From: Acanthamoeba lenticulata
Taxonomy: Eukaryota > Discosea > Longamoebia > Acanthamoebidae
DNA length: 64,000 nt
Direction: 5' to 3'
NCBI GenBank assembly: GCA_002179805.1
Contig: NAVB01000109.1
Location: forward strand, 47,108 to 111,107
Below are positions 45,640-55,545 of this stretch, one piece after another. The notes under the pieces were generated by a model, which worked only from the letters and a program-made list of their open reading frames with translations, did not search any database and was not told where the DNA came from. A program made the translations under genes and the position numbers. Positions within the stretch are counted from its first letter, which is position 1. Each line of letters opens with the position of its first letter.

Positions 45640-45644
45640 TTTTT
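45640..45644 (+). terminator. Pol III T-run after tRNA-Gln copy 1
   Basis: Five T residues lie 5 nt after the tRNA 3' end. Confidence 0.7.
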
Positions 45645-45840
45645 CTGGTCCAATAATTGTTATTTTGCGGTCGGAAATGGCCAATTTCGGAACGGAGAAC
45701 CAGCGGCGCACCAGTAGAAGTTGAGTCTCCGGGTGTCTTTTTAGTTGCGTTTTGTAAAGTTTAAAAGAGCAATCTTTTGTTGCGTGCTGCCACTGCACTC
45801 AGTGATTACGATGCACGGTACAAAATGCGCCGTGAACACC

Positions 45841-45870
45841 TACAACTCTGGGTGGGCGATAACTTTTTTC
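45841..45870 (+). pseudogene. Decayed 3' fragment resembling tRNA-Gln
   Basis: The segment TACAACTCTGGGTGGGCGAT followed by a T-run closely resembles the T-loop, acceptor strand and terminator of the two intact tRNA-Gln genes, with small indels. No matching 5' half is recognisable upstream. I read it as the remnant of a third copy. Confidence 0.5.
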
Positions 45871-45913
45871 CAAGTTGACTTTTGTTACGATTAATTGCAA
45901 GCATACAGCAAGC

Positions 45914-45985
45914 GGTTCGGTGGTGTAGTGGTATCACGTCTGCCTCACACGCAGTAGGTCCTGGGTTCGAACCCCAGTCGAACCA
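45914..45985 (+). tRNA. tRNA-Val (anticodon CAC)
   Basis: It is a 72-nt cloverleaf. Acceptor GGTTCGG pairs with TCGAACC, discriminator A. The D-arm contains the A-box TGGTGTAGTGG. Anticodon stem CTGC/GCAG has loop CTCACAC, so the anticodon is CAC. The T-arm CTGGG-TTCGAAC-CCCAG contains a perfect B-box. A T5 run follows at 45988-45992. It sits between the two inverted tRNA-Gln genes. Confidence 0.95.
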
Positions 45986-45987
45986 AC

Positions 45988-45992
45988 TTTTT
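45988..45992 (+). terminator. Pol III T-run after tRNA-Val
   Basis: Five T residues lie 2 nt after the tRNA 3' end. Confidence 0.7.
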
Positions 45993-46158
45993 GCCTGAAT
46001 CTGCTTGCTGGCGTAGTGGAGATCCCGAGGTGAAGTAGGCTGCGAAGCAGTAGCGCCACTTGCAAGGCAGTGCATCTTGATTCTATCTGACACTTCTACG
46101 CCGATGTTGGTCAGGTAGAGCTTGCCTCAGAGCCGGTGCCCACAACCACAGCGGCGGT

Positions 46159-46163
46159 AAAAA
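46159..46163 (-). terminator. Pol III T-run after tRNA-Gln copy 2
   Basis: On the minus strand, five T residues lie 4 nt after the tRNA 3' end. Confidence 0.7.
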
Positions 46164-46167
46164 GATA

Positions 46168-46239
46168 TCGCCCCACCCAGATTTGAACTGGGGTCCTAGG
46201 TACCAGAAACCCATATGCTGCCAACTACACCATGAGGCG
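46168..46239 (-). tRNA. tRNA-Gln (anticodon CTG), copy 2
   Basis: Its sequence is identical over all 72 nt to copy 1 but on the minus strand, with the same upstream flank GTTTCGGGTGCCCGCAGG and a T5 terminator at 46159-46163. Confidence 0.88.
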
Positions 46240-46379
46240 ATCTTGCCTGCGGGCACCCGAAACTCACAAATTTATAAGTGTGATGTGCCTCGGGGTGGAC
46301 AGCCTTCGGAAGGCGGTGGCCTGGTCTTCCGCACCTTGATGCTTGTTATTGAATTTTATTGCAACGGGAACAACGCTTT

Positions 46380-47930
46380 TCAGAGCTGGGTGGCAAGGGA
46401 CTCGAGAGTGTGGCGGACAAAGGCGCGGGTCCGCGGGAAGTAGAGCGCCAGGGCGCTCGCGGCGCTTAGAGCCACGAGCGGACATATGATCTTCAACCGC
46501 CGCACAACACCGTTCTGCCACTCGGTCCTCTCGATGACCTCGCTGTAAGGGATATTGCTGAAAGTGACCATCGAGTAGAGCGGGATCCACGACGTGGGGA
46601 AGAAGCGGTTCATGATCAGGTCAAACTTCTTCCTGATCTGTTGTTGACACAAATGTGACGCATGTGTAAATTATTACATGGACAGAGCAACAGTCCAGAG
46701 CTCAGGGTGAGAGTACCAGGTAGTCCGAGTGACTAACGTCGGAGCTCATTTCCTTGTAGTTGCGGTAGGAGAGGTAGGAGATGGCGTCTGTGTTCTTCTT
46801 GCGCGTCTCCGTGAAGGCCGGCAGCACCTGATCCCAGTCGTCATCGAACTGCTCAAGCAGCTCGTCCAGCACCCGCACGTCCTCGAAGCAGCAGTTCATG
46901 CCCTGCAGCAGCCATGTGAGCAAATGAAATGATACAGATGATGGTGGAGGCGGTGACAGACCTGGCCGTAGAAAGGCACCATGGCGTGAGCGGCATCGCC
47001 GAGGATGGCAACGTGACCCTTGTGGAAGGGCTCGCACTTAATCCAGACGAGCGAGCCGGTCGGGTTGTTGAAGTACTGGTCAGGTACGTTGGGCATGAGA
47101 CGCAGGGCATCGGGGAAGTAAGTCGAGAAGAAGCGCTGGACGTCGTCCTTGGTCTTGAGGGACTCGAACATGTGGACAGGCATGAAGAGGGTAATGGTGA
47201 AGGACTTGTCGAGGTTGGGCAGGCCGATGAGCATGAAGTTCTCGCGAGGCCAGATATGAAGGCCATTCGAGGGGAGCTGGTAGCTGCCATCAGCCGCGGG
47301 CTCGATGGTGAGCTCCTTGTAGGCGTGGTCGAGGAAGTACTGGCTAAAGTTGAAGTAAGGAGTCTTCTGCAAGGCAGCACGCACTGACGAGTAGGCTCCA
47401 TCGGAGCCCAGAATGATGTCGGCTGTCGCGGTCACTGTTTCGCCAGTCTCCTCATCGAGGAACTGGATGCTGTTCTTGGCAAAGTCGGTCCTCAAGCAGC
47501 GATGCTTGAAGTGGAATTTGACGAGCGGATGCTGCTCGGCAGCTGTGATAAGCCGCTCGTTGAGAATCGTGCGGGAGATGGACAGCAAGTGCTGCTTGGG
47601 ATCGACGCCGTACTGCTGGAATTCAAGCTTAGGATTCTCTTCCTGTGCATGGATTATGCGGCCGTACATGGGCGTGCCCAGCTCACGCCCCAGCGCGCCC
47701 ATTCCCGCCTTCTCCAGCGCCGTGATGCCGCGCGTGCTGAGGGCCAGGTTGATTGATCTTCCCTCGACGACTTCCGCTGTCCTGATGTCCTCTCGCCGCT
47801 CGTACACGTCCACCTTGTAACCTCGTCTCGCGAGGTAGACCGAGAGAAGCGCACCGGCCAAGCCGGCGCCCACGATTATGACCGATTTACTCGCATTTTT
47901 GCTCTGCCTGGCGCTCGTGCTGGATTCCAT
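46380..47930 (-). CDS. KMO: Kynurenine 3-monooxygenase
   Basis: KMO is an FAD enzyme of the outer mitochondrial membrane. It hydroxylates kynurenine in tryptophan breakdown and de novo NAD synthesis. The start at 47928-47930 is followed by the dinucleotide fold VIIVGAGLAGALLSVYLARR, then YERREDIRTAEVVEGRSINL (a kynurenine-contacting block), GSDGAYSSVRAALQ and GHVAILGDAAHAMVPFYGQ (the FAD GD motif). An intron joins to GMNCCFEDVRVLDELLEQ. The last exon has FFPTSWIPLYSMVTFSNIPY, matching the vertebrate PSTWIPLYTMVTFS. A C-terminal hydrophobic segment (IICPLVALSAASALALYF) is the expected membrane anchor. There are three exons, and the family length is normal. Confidence 0.95.
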
Positions 47931-48163
47931 TCTCTCTTTGGTTGTATGATGTAGGTTTGGTTAGCCGCTGGTCACTGGTGTGGCCGAGATGAATGTAATG
48001 AATGACTGTTCCACTGTGGTCGATTCGCTTTTGTTTGCTTTGGTCGTGTGGCTGTTCTGTGAAGGCAGGCAGTGGTGGTGAAAAGTGAAAACTCGCCAAA
48101 AGGAACTACACTTTCGATTAACCCCGGATAGACAGAAGGCAAACATCAAAAGAAGGGCGATGA

Positions 48164-49800
48164 TCACTGTTTGATCGAGCCATACTGTGGTGCATTCGCT
48201 GTGTAGACAGAGTCAGAATATCTGCGCACGGATTTGAGTCCTATTTCTTCCTCATCTTCATATGGCGAGTCCTCTTCGACTTGATCATGGTCTGAGCTCG
48301 CGCTATTCCTCCATTTAAGTCCGAAGTAGATCGGCACCGACATCTGCACAGTCCAACAGTGAGTGAAGCCGCTATTGCCTGTTGGCCAAGGAAGCTGTGG
48401 CGCAGCACGCACCACCAGGACAGAAATTAGCCAGGCCGTGGCAGTCGTGGCGACTACAGCCAATCCTAGCACTGCACGCAGTATGAGCATGATTGACACC
48501 AGAACGAAAATCAAAGCCGAGTACGCACTCCATCGATCGTTGAAGAAGGGGAATATCTCAGCGAAGAGTATTGAGTAGACGTAAACGGCACCACTGCCAA
48601 GCATCATTGGACCGACGGCACCTGTGGGCATAGCCTCGCCCTGGCTGATCCAAAGGCCTGACAAAAAACAAAGAAATAAGTCTGTTGTACAGTTAGAAGC
48701 AAGAAGTGAGGATGATGGTCGCACTGCACATGGCCGTGAGGAAGATTGCTGGGAAGCAGGCAAAGATGCCAGCTAGCACGTCAGACCACTTGGACAGGAG
48801 CACAGCTGGAGGCAAGGGCGTCAGCATGGGCACAGGCGGACTACTGAACACGTAGAGGCAGGGAGGTCATACCTCCGCCGATGGAGGTGGCCGCGATGAC
48901 GCTTCGTGCAAAGTAGACTACGGGTGTGACCTTGTTGGCGCCCTTGGGCGAAGGCATCGGACGATAGCAGGCACCCGCGAGGCCAGCCTGCACTCAGGCG
49001 CAGATGCTGGATGAGTGAAGGTGGAGGAGGCGGAACAAGGACAAGCACACATACCAGGAAAAGAGCTATCGCGCCAGTCACGCCCAGCTGGGGGATGGTG
49101 AATCCCGCGTTCTGGAAAGCATTTAGCCCGATGTAGAGAGCCGTAGACCAGCACAGCCACCCAAAGAGCGATATACTGACCTGCCGGACCGCGATAGCAT
49201 CATTAGCTCAAGCCATGTTGCGGCAGCACAAAGCTGAGAGATCACAGCAGCTTTACCATGGCCGTCAATCGCCATCGGAATTCCCACTTGGGGAGGTATG
49301 GCGGCACCAGACGCCAGAGAAAGAGAAAGAAGACAGCAGCCGTCCTGTACGACGATCGTGAGCAAGAGGAATCAAAGATACCATCATTACGACTGGAACT
49401 TACATGCCGAGCGGCACAACGTAGAGAGAGTTTCTGAGCTTGGTATAGTCAGTGTCGGCCTGTACGGCCACTCCTACTGTCATGGGCACGATTGTGCCGG
49501 GCATGGTGCTGCGGGGTGGACGTCGGAAGCCGTGAGTAACGGAAGTAAAGATGAAGGAGGAAAGCATGAGAAGAGGGTACCCCATGATGCCGCCAAGTGT
49601 GCCGCCCTGTGGTGACGCCAGCCGTGGTGAGCATGAGCAGAGCAGTGACACCTACCCACCCAGGAAGGGCTGCGTACCCATTTCTCAATGACCACAGTGA
49701 CAAGCACTGCCACGACACCGGCAAACAGAGCGGAGCATACTGTATTGAGAATGAGGTGCGTGGTGCTCCAGCCAGGGTCGTACTCCACGTCCCCGTCCAT
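48164..49800 (-). CDS. Polytopic membrane protein with two-fold internal repeat, family not recognised
   Basis: The start at 49798-49800 opens MDGDVEYDPGWSTTHLILNT. Spliced exons give about ten hydrophobic segments. Half 1 has VVIEKWGGTLGGIMG joined to TMPGTIVPMTVGVAVQADTD, then AAVFFLFLWRLVPPYL and LFGWLCWSTALYIGLNAFQN. Half 2 has AVLLSKWSDVLAGIFACFPA, then LWISQGEAMPTGAVGPMMLG and VYVYSILFAEIFPFF. The shared pattern is Lys-Trp, a Gly-rich helix with a conserved Pro, and a Gln/Met/Gly pore-like helix, suggesting duplication of a five-helix unit. The C-terminus is an acidic tail with several Tyr and Ser, ending YGSIKQ. Transport is a guess from the architecture. Confidence 0.7.
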
Positions 49801-49948
49801 CTTTCGGAGCGGTGCTGGCGGAAGTGCGTCCCGCACCCAACTCCCGTACTAAACGCCGACAAGGGATTAGGTGTTTTCTTTTCCATTTTCCTTCCTTATT
49901 TTATAAAAGATAGATTCGTCTCGCTTGTTGTGATCTTTAATCGTTGGG

Positions 49949-50363
49949 ATGACTTCGCACACGATGAGGAACAAGGCGCCACTGGTGCTGCCGCCAGAGA
50001 AGGGCAGCTTCCCCCTTGATCGAGAACAGGCCTGCTCGGAAAAGGGCATCCTGTACAGGACTTGTCTGCGGGACCACAACAACAGTGCTGCCATATGCCG
50101 CCCTCAGGCCAGAGAATACTTTGCGTGCCGAATGGACCAGTACTGTCTCATCTGCGTGGCAACAGTGCCGGTGCGGCGTTGTATTGAAAGTTCGCAATTT
50201 GGTGTGCAGTGGCTTGATGCAGCGAGAGCCGTGGGAGAAGCTCGGCTTGGCAGACGAACAGGCGGGAGGAGAAAACCCAACAGGGTCCCTCGAAGAGCAC
50301 ACAAAGGAGCGGACTGGCTGGGTTGCAGGAGCGCGGTTGCGGCAGCGACCTCCTTCGTCTTGA
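49949..50363 (+). CDS. COX19: COX19 twin CX9C protein
   Basis: COX19 is an intermembrane-space copper/redox factor for cytochrome oxidase assembly. Exon 1 has PPEKGSFPLD, the family opening, then the twin motif ACSEKGILYRTC and ICRPQAREYFAC (each C-x9-C). An intron (about 50140-50207) joins RMD to HGLMQREPWEKLGLADEQ, matching human LQEPLEKLGFGDL. The C-terminus has an extra Arg-rich extension (ARLRQRPPSS) beyond the usual end. The stop is TGA at 50361-50363. It is divergent from the membrane protein gene (148 bp between starts) and convergent with LSM6. Confidence 0.92.
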
Positions 50364-50422
50364 AAAAAAAATTAAATAAAACTAAACTAAAAATAAAACT
50401 AAAAATAAAAATAAAACAAAAG
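50363..50422 (+). repeat. A-rich low-complexity tract between COX19 and LSM6
   Basis: This near-continuous (A)nT and (A)nC tract begins at the COX19 stop codon. It probably belongs to the 3' UTR or polyadenylation region of the convergent pair. Confidence 0.7.
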
Positions 50423-50478
50423 ATGTACAGCAAACTCGAGCGAGGGAAAGAACAATCTATGAACAGATGAAAACGGGC

Positions 50479-50807
50479 TTATGCGCGCTTGTGTGTTGGT
50501 TGCGAGCTGATGTAGAGTACGTTGTTTCCACGAATGAAGGCGTCGCCATACTTGCCCTTAAGCTGGCCATGCACGTACTCTTCCGTTTGCTCCATGGCGA
50601 TGTTCATGTAGCCATCAAGAGCGACCAGAATTCCTGCCAGCCACCATGCAGCCCAGCTTGAATTAATACCAGTGCCCGAATGAATACGTACTGGAGTGAC
50701 AACTTACCTTGGTACGTCACTCCCGAGTTGAGCTTCACAATGACGGGCCTGCCCAACACTTGTTTCAAGAAGTCAGAAGGCGATTTCTTTCCTTGAGCGG
50801 CGGCCAT
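50479..50807 (-). CDS. LSM6: U6 snRNA / mRNA-decay Sm-like protein LSM6
   Basis: LSM6 is a member of the LSm1-7 and LSm2-8 rings. Exon 1 reads MAAAQGKKSPSDFLKQVLGR, then PVIVKLNSGVTYQ (Sm1). After an intron (about 50645-50706), GILVALDGYMNIAMEQTEEY (Sm1, human GVLACLDGYMNIALEQTEEY) and YGDAFIRGNNVLYIS (Sm2) follow. It ends HKRA with TAA at 50479-50481. The length, about 83 residues, is normal. Confidence 0.95.
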
Positions 50808-50941
50808 CTTGGTTGTTGATTGTTGTCCTCTCTTTTTCTCTCTTTTTTCCCTGTTTATCGCGCACGACGATATTTTTTCTCTTCTCTTTCCGCCAGCTTC
50901 ATCTTTGCAATTGCCAACTCCAGGTGTTTACACGTTTAGCG

Positions 50942-51984
50942 ATGGAATTCATCTCTTTTGGGGCACAAGAACCAACCGTGGAGGAAGAATCTATGGAAGA
51001 GGAGGAGGAAGAGGAAGAAGAGGAGAATGAAAGCGGAGCCGACTACAGCATCGAGGACATCTTGAAACGGGCCGCGATCACCGTTAAGCGGCAACTGGAC
51101 AAGCTCGAATTGTTCGCTGCGCCTTTCTACTTTCGGTAAATCTCGAGCAATTATTCACCTTCTAAATTTCATTTTGCAGGCAATCTGGGTCAATCTCGTT
51201 TGGCACTGACGGCAAGCCCGCAGCACCAAAGGCCGAGACACACACGCCAAAGGGAACCGACATGTACGTTTCTATGCACGCGGCGAGTTTAAGGCCGGTG
51301 GCCTGAACTTGCTTGTGCTTGCACAGGCATCTGAAAAGCGGACTCGAGCGGAGGAGCCTCTACCTTAAGGAGATCGAAGAGGACAAGGAAGAGTTGCCCT
51401 CGGCCGTCAAGCTCGAGGCCAGCAAGAAGTTGCAGCGTGAATTCAGAAAGAAGCCAGCTCGTGTACGTAAAGCCGGCCGACTGTTGTGCTGCTTCTCTGA
51501 CCAAGCGCTGCTCTTCTTCTCCTTTACAGCGCCCAGGCCAATCGTGGTCCTTCATGAAGGCGCCGAGGATGACAATGAAGCGAAAGATGGAGTACCAAGT
51601 GATCATGCTGCGGTCACAACTCGATCCCAATCGGCGCTACAAGCGATTGCCTAAGAAGATCCCTAAAGTCTTTCAGGTGCGTCCCGTGCTCATGTGTCAA
51701 TAGACATCCCGCTTCTCTTTGCCAATCACTGTTGTCTTCTCACCCCACCGCCAACCACACAACAGATTGGACGAGTCATTGCCGGCGCTGGCGAGTTCTA
51801 CTCGGGCCGCCTCACGCGCAAGGAGCAGAAGAACTCGCTTGTGGAAGAGATTCTTGGCGATCACAACGTGCGGTTGCGGGCTAAGCGCAAGTTCCTCGAC
51901 ATCGCCGCCGAGAGGAGCTCCGGCCGCAACGCCGCCCGGAAGCGAAAGGAGGATCGCATGCCCAAGTGGAAGAAGAACATGTAA
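50942..51984 (+). CDS. FCF2: FCF2 / DNTTIP2-type pre-rRNA processing factor
   Basis: FCF2 is a nucleolar small-subunit processome factor needed for early pre-rRNA cleavages. The N-terminus is strongly acidic (a run of about ten Glu). The conserved Fcf2 domain follows in later exons: WSFMKAPRMTMKRKMEYQVI (human WFGMKAPELTEEVKNDLQVL), LRSQLDPNRRYKRLPKKIPK and VFQIGRVIAGAGEFYSGRLT, then KEQKNSLVEEILGD. The basic C-terminus ends RMPKWKKNM. Introns lie at about 51139-51179, 51264-51327, 51463-51530 and 51676-51765. The short form without the long vertebrate N-terminus resembles yeast Fcf2. Confidence 0.9.
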
Positions 51985-52286
51985 CGTGCTCGGTTGCAAA
52001 CAAAGGTGCATGCTAAACAAGAGCGAACAACAAGGAGGCCACCATGATAGGCACCTTCACTTTCTGTGGGCGCAACCTTGATCAGGGCGTAAACACAAAA
52101 ACCTGGTCTGTTCGGCTGTCGCCGTGGCGGCTTGTCAAGCAACCTCCGAGAGCCCGCCGGCCGAAAGAAGTGAAAGGAAAACCGGCTCCTTTTGTCGCCG
52201 AGCCCCGAGCCTCTTGATTTGGAAGCAGCTGTGCACCATCCATTTCTACCCCGCAACTCCAAAAACCAAACATCAAAAAGCACAAA

Positions 52287-53224
52287 ATGGCGACCGAAGT
52301 TCCTCAGGAGGTGTTGCAGAAATGCGATGAGATGGATGACAACAAGGAATTCGAGGCCCTCTTTGCCTTCCTGCAGGAGCAGGAGAAGGCCTACCCTGAT
52401 CACTTCGAGATCAAGTGGAGGATCGCTCGTGCCCACTTCGACATGTCGTCCGAGAAGCCTTCCCAAAAGAAGGAGCACCTTCTTACTGCCTTTGGGATTG
52501 TCGAGAAGCTCCTTGTCACGAACACCGACAGCTGTATGCCTCTCCCATAATCTCCCTTTGATTAAATAGCAAACTGGGCGACTCACGTGCATCATGGCGA
52601 CCTGCACTAGATCTTACTCACAAGTGGTATGCGATCATCTTGAGCTCTTTGTCTGACTTCCGCAGCACGAAGGAGAAGATTACCGAATCGGTTAAAATCA
52701 AGGAGCACTGCTTGAAGGCTATTGAACTGCACGGCAAGGGTACGTCGCGCAAGTTTGCACATCTATTTTCGAAGCCCATGCTCACAGGCGTCCCTCGACT
52801 CTCTTGCTGGACGAACAATGCACCTGGCCAGGAGGCGATCAGACCCTCAACCACTTGCTGGGCCGTTGGTGCTTCGCCGTCGCGAGCGTTACGTGGATGG
52901 AAAGGAAGCTTGCCTCGGCCCTCTTCGCCGCCCCTCCCAGCTCCTCCTACGAGGAAGCGCTCAAGGTTTGCGCTTTCTTCTTCTTATCCCCCTTTCCTTT
53001 GTCAGCTTGCTGACCCTCTCGTGTAGTACTTCTTGGACGCTGAGATCATCCACGGACGGGACGACTTCCTTGAGAACCTGATTTGGACCGCCCACACATA
53101 CCACAAGCTCAACAACGTTCCCAAGGCGAAGGAGTACTACGCCAAGGCCACCCAGGTGCAGCCCAAGAGCACATCCGACGTTGCGCTCATCAAGGAGGCC
53201 CAGCAGAAGCACGCTCGTCTCTAA
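52287..53224 (+). CDS. Regulator of microtubule dynamics (RMDN/FAM82) protein
   Basis: RMDN proteins are TPR-like proteins linked to microtubules and to mitochondrial or ER contacts. Exon 1 has ALFAFLQEQEKAYPDHFEIK and WRIARAHFDMSSEK. The next exon has HKWYAIILSSLSDFRSTKEK, then IKEHCLKAIELHGK. A later exon has the strongly conserved HLLGRWCFAVASVTWMERKL, then PPSSSYEEALK. It ends with a TPR-like ENLIWTAHTYHKLNNVPKAK and QQKHARL. No N-terminal membrane anchor is visible, so it resembles the soluble RMD-1 form. Three introns and the stop TAA at 53222-53224 complete it. Confidence 0.9.
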
Positions 53225-53367
53225 ACCTCCTCCCTGCCTCCCTGCACTACACGACAAGTTGAGGATGGCCGTTCTCTTCTGAACAAAAGCAAAAATCGAT
53301 GAAAAAAAGTCTTTGTTCAGCTGCGGCTTGGGGGTCTCTTTCTCTACACGCCGGCGTTGCATCGGCC

Positions 53368-55182
53368 TCACGACAGACTCGCAATTTGCTGGCGCAGCTG
53401 CTCCAGAGCCTGCTCCTGGGCGGCGATCTTCTCGGCGAGCCCAACAGCCTGCTTGGTGAAGCGGCCTTTGATGACCGGGTTGACGCTCTTGGCGGCATAG
53501 TCCTTGGCCTGCGCCAGGCCCTTGTTGAGGTTGCCCAGCTCGACTTGGAGGGTGCTCTCCTGCGCCTGCAGCTCCGCCAGCCGCGCCAGTTCCTCGGCCG
53601 ACCGCGTCGGCCCCGCCGGGGCTGCTGGAACGGGTGCCGGCGCGGGCGTGGGGGCCTGAGCCGCCGCAGCCTGGATAGGCTGGACCACCGGCGCGGGCGA
53701 GGATGTCGGGACCGCTGTCATGGGCGTGTAGGCCGCAGCTGTCGGTGCGGGTGCGGCTGGCCTCGTCTGCGCGGGACGAGGTTGCGAGATGGAAACCGGC
53801 AGCTCCATCAGCGGCGGCGGAGCCACGGTCGTCGGTGTTGGCGTAGACGTCGTCACCATTGTGGCTGCTGGCGGCGGCGACAGAGGCGTCAACGACGCGG
53901 GCGCGCCGGTGCCCATAGAGGACTCGAGCGCGAGGGCGAGTCCCATTTCCATCGCTGGCGGCTGCGTTACAGCGCTGACGGCGGTAGCTGTGGCAGCAGC
54001 GGCAGCAGCGGCGGCCGCAGCAGCAGCGTCGGCTGCCTTCTTGCTGACTCGCTTGCGCGGCTTCTTGGCCGCCGGCTGTTCGGCCGACGCCGCGAGCGCG
54101 GCCATATCGCCGCTCTCGTCCTTCTCCTTTGTGCGCCGCCGCTTGGGCTTCCGTTCCTTCTTCACCGCCGTCTCTGCCCCCTCGCCTCCCGCTGTCGTTG
54201 TCGTCGTGGACGTTGTCGTCGCCGTCGCAGTTGCGGCCGCCGCCGCTGCTGCGGCTGCTGCTGCGGCCGCCTTCGACACTCGTGGAGCTCGGGGCTTCTT
54301 CTTGGGTGGCGTCGTCTGAAAGGTCGGGTCGCCGTTCTCCGTATCGTCCCCGCCAGCGGCGGCGGCAGCAGGCTCTTTCTTCTTGACGACCCGTCGTCGC
54401 TTCTTCTTGGTGCCTCCCTCTTCGTCCTCGTCGTCCTCGTCATCAACCTCCTTGGCCTTCCCCCGGCCCTTGCCCGCGCCAGCCTTGCCCCGGCCGCGGC
54501 CACGCTGGCTGCCACCGTCGAGCAGTTCGCCGTCCTCGTCCTCCTCGACGAGCTCGATGTTGACGCTGCCGGGCATGCCGCCACCCTTGATTCGCGACAA
54601 GTCGTTGTCGACCTCGGCCACCTCGGCCTTGTTGGGATAGATCCGTCGGAAGCGCTTCTTGATGCTCCTGAAGGGAGGGCACAGGCCGCTGTTGATGGTG
54701 CCCTGCTCGTCCGTGTGGACACGCGCGCGGCCCTTGCCCTTCTCCACGTCGTGCACCACCAGCATCTGACCTACGTCGGCGCTCTTGTAGTAGTTTGAGT
54801 TGTCGTTCGTCTTGTAGGACTCAACTACTGTTGGCAGGTTCACCAGAGACGCAGCATACTTCTTCTTGCCGAACGCAAACGTCGCACCACCGAAGGGCGT
54901 TGCTGCAAGTTCAATAAATTGAATTGAGTTGATGATAGATAAATAAATAAAGAGGGAGAGAATGCATCAAAGAGGAGGGGCAAGAAGCATACATTCGAGG
55001 GCAAAGGCTACTCTTGGTTCAAAATTCTTGGCATTTTTCTCTTCTGACTGGCGTATCATCCTTCGCAGCTCCACAGCGATGTGCTCGGGCACGCGCAGGA
55101 TCATTTGCTCCTCGAGATCCACTCCTGGAGCAGGAGGGCCTCCGCTTCCATGTGGATTTGAACCATACGAATTTCTGCTCAT
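53368..55182 (-). CDS. TAF7: TFIID subunit TAF7 with long low-complexity C-terminus
   Basis: TAF7 binds TAF1 and restrains its acetyltransferase activity. The start at 55180-55182 (MSRNSYGSNPHGSGGPPAPG) leads to LEEQMILRVPEHIAVELRRM. An intron joins ALES to TPFGGATFAFGKKKYAASL, then VNLPTVVESYKTNDNSNYYK and SADVGQMLVVHDVEK, the core TAF7 domain. FRSIKKRFRRIYPNKAEVAE follows. The remaining 380 residues are low-complexity: acidic and Lys/Arg blocks, two poly-Ala tracts (about 54010-54040 and 54235-54275) and Pro/Thr/Ala regions, ending in a coiled coil (QEQALEQLRQQIASLS). An upstream in-frame ATG at 55323 is possible. The poly-Ala expansion is unusual for the family. Confidence 0.87.
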
Positions 55183-55545
55183 GCCTTCTGGCCCTTGCGA
55201 GGTTTGCTGGTCACTTCTTGGCCAACTTATCCTATTTATATGTTTTTCAGTACCGGAGAAAACATTTTCCTTGGTTTTTTCATTCATTCGTCCAGTCGAC
55301 GCTTTCCGCCAATGGTCGAGCATTTCATTTTGTGGCCGTTCGCCCTACGCGAGGACCACACACCGCTGTGCGACAACACGGCCGGCAAAGCTACAACCAA
55401 CCTCTCCTCACGCCTCATTTTTCTTTCATATTATTTTCGTTGTCGTTCGGTCTCCGAGCGTGACTTGCCTGCTGCTTCATCTCCTCTTCCTCTTCTTCAG
55501 CCTCTGGAAAAATCGATTGGATGAAAAAGACGAACAGTTAAGAGA
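55183..55545. other. Upstream region between divergent TAF7 and RhoGAP genes
   Basis: This 363-bp interval is TC-rich with no coding signal I would support, apart from a possible N-terminal extension of TAF7 up to 55323. It probably holds both promoters. Confidence 0.45.

Larger units (their letters stand above)
45538..45644 (+). repeat. Left arm of a 107-nt inverted repeat containing tRNA-Gln
   Basis: This arm matches the reverse complement of 46159-46265. The match covers the whole tRNA-Gln plus about 26 nt upstream and the T-run downstream, with only two mismatches seen by eye, both outside the tRNA. Confidence 0.9.
46159..46265 (-). repeat. Right arm of the 107-nt inverted repeat
   Basis: It is the reverse complement of 45538-45644, including tRNA-Gln copy 2, upstream flank and terminator. 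The arms are separated by about 515 bp holding tRNA-Val and the decayed tRNA fragment. Confidence 0.9.

Noticed and set aside
46000..46070. A-box-like TGGCGTAGTGG suggesting another tRNA
   Set aside because: No B-box and no cloverleaf can be drawn, so a tRNA call is not supported.
53299..54798. 499-codon open frame on the plus strand
   Set aside because: It is the antisense shadow of the GC-rich TAF7 low-complexity region. Its protein is Arg/Cys/Gly-rich with no domain, whereas the minus strand encodes the conserved TAF7 core.
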